A DNA stretch of 64,000 nucleotides, from assembly GCF_000380985.1 (NCBI RefSeq), contig NZ_KB905693.1, positions 186,001 to 250,000 on the forward strand, in the 5' to 3' direction. Below the pieces are notes generated by a model that was not told the origin of the DNA, made no database searches, and saw only the letters and a program-made list of their open reading frames with translations. Each line of letters starts with the position of its first letter. Positions within the stretch are counted from its first letter, which is position 1. A program made the translations under genes and the position numbers. Source of the DNA: Proteiniphilum acetatigenes DSM 18083 (GTDB lineage: Bacteria; Bacteroidota; Bacteroidia; Bacteroidales; Dysgonomonadaceae). Shown here one piece after another: positions 60,217 to 64,000 of the stretch.

Positions 60217-61146
60217 ATGAAAACAAAAATATTCCTTTTCGCATTGGGTGTAATCATCGCCCTGTCCGGTTGTACCGGTAATCAACAACAAAGAGAGACA
60301 AAAGGAGAGACTGTTACAGTAACTCATACTTTAGGTACGGTAGAAGTCCCAGTGAATCCGCAGCGGGTTGTAGCGCTTGATTTTTCCGCGCTGGAGAATC
60401 TCGATTATCTGGGTGTGAAACCTGTGGCCATTCCCAAATCAGGAGTACCGAGGCACTTGAGCAAATATAAAGACGACCCTTCCATAGTAGATGTAGGAAC
60501 CGTAGTGGAAGTCAATCTGGAGAAAATCAATGAACTGCAGCCTGACCTGATCATTATCGGAGGGAGGTTAGCCGACTTTTATAACGACCTCTCCGCCATC
60601 GCTCCGGTAATCTATCCTACTGTAATGGGAACCACCGATTTTCTTGGTGCATTTAAATCCAATCTGGACGACCTGGGGCGGATTTTCGACAAACAGGATG
60701 AGATAGACCGGGCATATGCAGAAATCGAAATGAAGGTTGGGGAAGTGAAAGCAAAAGTGGAAGCTTCGGATGACAGGGCGCTTATCCTGCTACATAACAG
60801 AGGTCGGTTCAGCGCTTATGGCAGCGGCTCACGTTTCGGTATCATCCATGATGTATTGGGTTTTCAGGAAGCAGAAAAAGGGTTGGGAACCCATGTTCAC
60901 GGAAACCCCGTATCGAGCGAATTTATCCAGAAGGCCAATCCCGATATTATCTTTATCGTTGATCGGAGTATGGTGGTTGGCAATGCCGTCATGGACAAAG
61001 AAGAGGTGGAAAATAAGCTTGTGAGGCAGACCAATGCCGCTCAAAACGGAAAGATCTTCTATCTGAATCCCGAGGTATGGTATCTTGCCGGAGGCGGAAT
61101 CGCATCTGTGAATATGATGATAGACGAGGTATCAAAAGCACTCTAA
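60217..61146 (+). CDS. Siderophore ABC transporter substrate-binding lipoprotein
   Basis: The 309-residue protein has a lipobox Cys19 (IALSGCTGNQ) and the class III binding-protein fold: VEVPVNPQRVVALDFSALEN at the start of the first lobe, NELQPDLIIIGGR, a long connecting helix (about 150-175), and NPDIIFIVDR in the second lobe. It is like YclQ/CeuE/FatB, which bind catecholate siderophores or their breakdown products. It delivers the iron complex to the two permeases. Asp, Arg and Tyr residues that could contact iron are present, but a ligand cannot be named. Confidence 0.92.
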   Translation: MKTKIFLFALGVIIALSGCTGNQQQRETKGETVTVTHTLGTVEVPVNPQRVVALDFSALENLDYLGVKPVAIPKSGVPRHLSKYKDDPSIVDVGTVVEVNLEKINELQPDLIIIGGRLADFYNDLSAIAPVIYPTVMGTTDFLGAFKSNLDDLGRIFDKQDEIDRAYAEIEMKVGEVKAKVEASDDRALILLHNRGRFSAYGSGSRFGIIHDVLGFQEAEKGLGTHVHGNPVSSEFIQKANPDIIFIVDRSMVVGNAVMDKEEVENKLVRQTNAAQNGKIFYLNPEVWYLAGGGIASVNMMIDEVSKAL

Positions 61147-61156
61147 AATAAAAGAC

Positions 61157-61573
61157 ATGTGGTGGGTGTATGCTCTCCTTTCAGCCTTATTCGCTGCGCT
61201 TACGGCAATCTTTGCCAAGGTAGGCGTGGCGAATATCAATTCCAATCTCGCGACCGGGATCCGGACTATTGTTATCCTGATCATGATCTGGCTAATCGTT
61301 TTCAGTCGGGGTGAAACGAAGGGGATCCATATCCTATCATGGCAGAATATTGTTTTTCTTGTTATATCGGGAGTAGCTACCGGCCTCTCGTGGATATTCT
61401 ATTTCAAAGCGTTACAACTAGGTAATGTTACTCAGGTAGCCATGTTAGATAGACTTAGTATCGTTCTGACAATCTTGCTGGCTGCTATCTTTCTGGGAGA
61501 AACTATTACCTTACGTACGTCCATCGCTGCGGTGTTGATCATATCCGGAACGTTATTGTTGGTAATAAAGTGA
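61157..61573 (+). CDS. Half-size EamA-family transporter
   Basis: The 138-residue membrane protein has five hydrophobic helices and one EamA repeat (WWVYALLSALFAALTAIFAK, GLSWIFYFKALQLGNVTQVA, FLGETITLRTSIAAVLIISG). Full-size members have two repeats, so this one would work as a dimer, possibly antiparallel. The gene begins 10 nt after the binding protein and is probably cotranscribed with the iron uptake genes, but the substrate is unknown. The final VIK end and full coverage of the repeat argue against truncation. Confidence 0.88.
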   Translation: MWWVYALLSALFAALTAIFAKVGVANINSNLATGIRTIVILIMIWLIVFSRGETKGIHILSWQNIVFLVISGVATGLSWIFYFKALQLGNVTQVAMLDRLSIVLTILLAAIFLGETITLRTSIAAVLIISGTLLLVIK

Positions 61574-61594
61574 ACGCTATAACATACTCTTCAC

Positions 61595-61638
61595 CCCATT
61601 ATAATGGGTGGAAGGTTGCATTTTAATCATTACCTTTG
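61595..61638 (+). promoter_or_regulatory. Palindrome and -7 box upstream of the fucosidase gene
   Basis: CCCATTATAATGGG (61595-61608) is a perfect 14-bp palindrome, part of a longer imperfect one. A perfect -7 box TAccTTTG lies at 61631-61638, with no good -33 box where the palindrome sits. This suggests an activator or repressor site. Confidence 0.5.
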
Positions 61639-61686
61639 TACTAAACTGTCTTGATGCTCAATTCCGAAATTTAAGTTGATTATTGA

Positions 61687-63777
61687 ATGAAACTGAAAAT
61701 TGGCCTGATTCTTTGTTGCTGTGCTGTCTTGCTTTCTGCACAGGAAAAACCATCGCAGGAGTGGCTCGACCGTAAGTTCTCCATGTTTATTCATTTTGGG
61801 TTATATTCCGTGTATGGAGGTGTATATGAAGGCGAGCCCGTCACGCGGGGTTATAGTGAACAGATCCAATCGTTCGCAGGGATTTTCAGTGACTGGTATG
61901 GGAATACAGCCAACGGGTTTGATCCTGTCAATTGGAATCCCGACAGTATTGTGTCGCTTGCAAAAGAGGCAGGAATGGGATCAATCGTCTTCACATCCAA
62001 ACATCACGACGGGTTTTGCATGTATCATTCTGCTCATACCGATTACAATATTGTGGATGCTACTCCTTACGGTAGGGATTTGATGAAAGAACTGGCCGAA
62101 GCCTGTGAACGGGGTGGGATTGCGTTTGGTGTCTATTTCTCGTTGATCGACTGGCACTTCCCTCAGGCTTATCCTATCTCAAGTCATAATGCTGACCCGC
62201 TGACGCCGGAGCATTATGCGTTCAACCTGAAGCAGGTAGAGGAGATTATGACGAATTACGGGCCTCTCTCCGAAATCTGGTTCGATATGGGTTCCCTTAC
62301 GCCTGAGCAAAGTAAGGGATTGTATGAACTGGTCAACCGGTTGCAGCCGCAATGTATGATCAGTGGCCGTCTGGGGAATGATTATGTGGATTTTTCGGTG
62401 ATGGGCGACAATGAATATCCCGATTATCAAATCGGTGTACCCTGGCAGACAGCTGCTTCCATATTCGATGAAACTTGGGGTTATCGTTCCTGGCAGGAAA
62501 GGGGTGAGGTGCAGCCGAAAGTAAGAGAAAAAATAGAAAGCCTTATCAAAGTGGTCAGCAGGGGAGGAAATTTCCTGCTCAATATCGGACCGAAGGGGGA
62601 TGGGTCTGTGGTAGAGTTCGAACGTGAGGTCTTACTTGAAATTGGTAAATGGGCGATATTCAATAGTGAAGCTATCTATGGAACTCATCACAACCCGTTC
62701 CATCAACCGGTCGTCTGGGGTGATATCACTACGAAAGAAGGGAATTTGTTTGCCTTTGTGGAAAGAATGCCGGCGTCCGGCAAGATCGAACTATCCGGTT
62801 TCAATGGTAAGGTAAGCGGAGTGAACCTGTTGTCATCGGGAGATCTGCTGCCTTACTCACAAGAAAAAGAGCAGTTGGAGATCGATCTTTCTGCTGTTTC
62901 AGCCGGAAAAGCCATTCCCGTATTGAAGATTACGTTTGAGGATGGCTATAGTGTTATTCCCCCATTAGTAGTCACTAACGGGATATTAACTCCCCGAAAT
63001 GCTGTTTGCCTCTTTGGTCATTCCAGCCTTAACTATTATGCCGGCTACAAGAGTATAATAGGTTATGATTGGATGCTCCGTTCGCGCAAATCATCCGTCT
63101 CGCCGCAAATTACTTTTACAGACAATGAGAAAGGAAGGAAAATTGAGTTGGAGATTGATGGCCGGAAACAATCGGTCACTTTGGAAGCAGATACATCCGA
63201 AACGGCCAGACTTTCCCGGAGCAGTGTGAAATGGGGTAATTTGTACAGAAAACCGGGTAGAGGTGTATTCGGTAATGTGGAAGAAGAGGGTATACCGTGG
63301 GTGGATGTAAATGCCGCCGGCTCACGTTGGGTGGCAGTCGATGATTTTCTTTACGGTGAGAGCCATACCGAGCATATCCTTCCGCGTGCAAGTGTGATCT
63401 TCCTGCAGGAATTGGAGTCGACACGCGAACAAACTGCAGCCGTGAAGATCGAAAGCGGCAATGCTGTTTATATCCTGCTGAATGGTGAATACATCACAGC
63501 TCATTTTTCTCCCGAGAGGATAAAGCAACAGGAAGAGATCGTGCTTTTACCACTGAAGAAAGGACGAAATCAACTTATAATTAAATATTATAACGGATTT
63601 GGGAAAGAATTTACTTATGGTATCACTCCGCTGAATGAGTGGATGGTATATACACGGAAACTTTCACCTGTCACATTGGGAAGAGGTGATAATCACCGGA
63701 TTTCTATCCGCTCTGCCAATTCGTCTTCGAATGTTTCGCCGTTGCGTTTAAACAATATTAATCTGATCCTCCGCTAG
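61687..63777 (+). CDS. Alpha-L-fucosidase, GH29
   Basis: The 696-residue enzyme has a signal peptide (cleavage near residue 18) and a GH29 TIM barrel (about 22-340). The probable nucleophile is Asp200 in LSEIWFDMGS; SKHHDGFCMYHS (104-115) and the FIHFGLYS segment are substrate-site motifs. A beta-sandwich of GH29 type follows (about 345-420), then 270 further residues rich in beta-strand that form one or two extra domains. It releases fucose from glycans in the periplasm or at the surface. It has its own -7 box and stands apart from the mannoside locus. Confidence 0.92.
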   Translation: MKLKIGLILCCCAVLLSAQEKPSQEWLDRKFSMFIHFGLYSVYGGVYEGEPVTRGYSEQIQSFAGIFSDWYGNTANGFDPVNWNPDSIVSLAKEAGMGSIVFTSKHHDGFCMYHSAHTDYNIVDATPYGRDLMKELAEACERGGIAFGVYFSLIDWHFPQAYPISSHNADPLTPEHYAFNLKQVEEIMTNYGPLSEIWFDMGSLTPEQSKGLYELVNRLQPQCMISGRLGNDYVDFSVMGDNEYPDYQIGVPWQTAASIFDETWGYRSWQERGEVQPKVREKIESLIKVVSRGGNFLLNIGPKGDGSVVEFEREVLLEIGKWAIFNSEAIYGTHHNPFHQPVVWGDITTKEGNLFAFVERMPASGKIELSGFNGKVSGVNLLSSGDLLPYSQEKEQLEIDLSAVSAGKAIPVLKITFEDGYSVIPPLVVTNGILTPRNAVCLFGHSSLNYYAGYKSIIGYDWMLRSRKSSVSPQITFTDNEKGRKIELEIDGRKQSVTLEADTSETARLSRSSVKWGNLYRKPGRGVFGNVEEEGIPWVDVNAAGSRWVAVDDFLYGESHTEHILPRASVIFLQELESTREQTAAVKIESGNAVYILLNGEYITAHFSPERIKQQEEIVLLPLKKGRNQLIIKYYNGFGKEFTYGITPLNEWMVYTRKLSPVTLGRGDNHRISIRSANSSSNVSPLRLNNINLILR

Positions 63778-64000
63778 ATAGTTTTGGAATATCTGATTCT
63801 CCGAATTTTATAATTTGGTTCTCATTAATTATCTTTGTACATAGATAGATTCAAAATTCAAGATTCAAGATTTCATATTTGGGATTTTCGATATGGGATA
63901 TAGGATTTGTGGTATGTTATCCACCGGTAATTAGTAATTATTAATTGGTAATTAATTACTTTCCCTCTTCCCAAACTTCTAAATTCTGAATTCTAAATTC
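63778..64000. other. Low-complexity spacer at the window end
   Basis: It contains a consensus -7 box (TAtcTTTG, 63830-63837), CAAGATTCAAGATT repeats, GGTAATTAGTAATT-type repeats (63926-63959), and CTTCTAAATTCTGAATTC at the end. The order resembles the spacer at 60067-60216. A gene probably starts just beyond the window. Confidence 0.45.

Overview
The window comes from a Bacteroidetes chromosome, most likely order Bacteroidales (a Dysgonomonadaceae/Porphyromonadaceae-like anaerobe; the family is inferred from gene content, not proven). The evidence is a SusC/SusD pair, GH92 and GH29 glycosidases, an ECF sigma/FecR/STN-barrel cassette, surface-type lipoproteins with acidic residues after the lipobox Cys, the LL-diaminopimelate aminotransferase route to DAP, and many promoters of the Bacteroidetes type (TTTG, 19-21 bp, TAnnTTTG). 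These promoters settle several start codons.

Left part (1-9.6 kb): the end of a large PiT phosphate transporter with a PhoU-like tail, a small secreted carboxypeptidase-regulatory-like protein, glmS, a 56-aa membrane protein, gdhA behind a structured leader, and an oxidoreductase plus GntP-type permease pair. A tRNA-Arg (anticodon TCT) lies at 9.84 kb. From 9.9 to 17.8 kb follows an AT-rich accessory stretch: an unknown lipoprotein, a probable gene remnant, a nitroreductase, a MerR regulator divergent from an unknown secreted protein, an ArsR/SRPBCC pair, a class C beta-lactamase-fold hydrolase and a ferric-reductase-like membrane protein.

Middle part (18-42.7 kb): a beta-helical DUF4353-type lipoprotein followed by a LytS/LytR two-component pair; a czc-type RND metal efflux operon led by a His-rich small membrane protein; a choloylglycine-hydrolase-family amidase; an ECF sigma/anti-sigma/outer-membrane barrel cassette; CYTH, ilvE, dnaG; a tandem repeat array; a NatAB-like ABC exporter; and dapF-dapL.

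Right part (42.7-64 kb): a coherent polysaccharide utilisation locus on the minus strand. From its promoter inward it encodes a mannose-6-phosphate isomerase with an extra N-terminal domain, an FHS-type sugar permease, a ROK kinase, a lipoprotein, a GH92 alpha-mannosidase, SusC, SusD and a beta-propeller lipoprotein. A GntR/UTRA regulator is divergent from it, with candidate operators between. The inferred job is capture of alpha-mannosides, periplasmic release of mannose, uptake, phosphorylation and conversion to fructose-6-phosphate. It is followed by a siderophore-type iron ABC transporter with two permeases, ATPase and binding protein, a half-size EamA transporter, and a GH29 alpha-L-fucosidase.

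No CRISPR array, prophage, transposase or rRNA gene was seen. The less ordinary signals are regulatory: inverted repeats placed on divergent or autoregulated promoters (13.3, 15.0, 19.9, 56.3 kb), a leaderless-looking small ORF coupled to the iron permease, and several unusual protein architectures.
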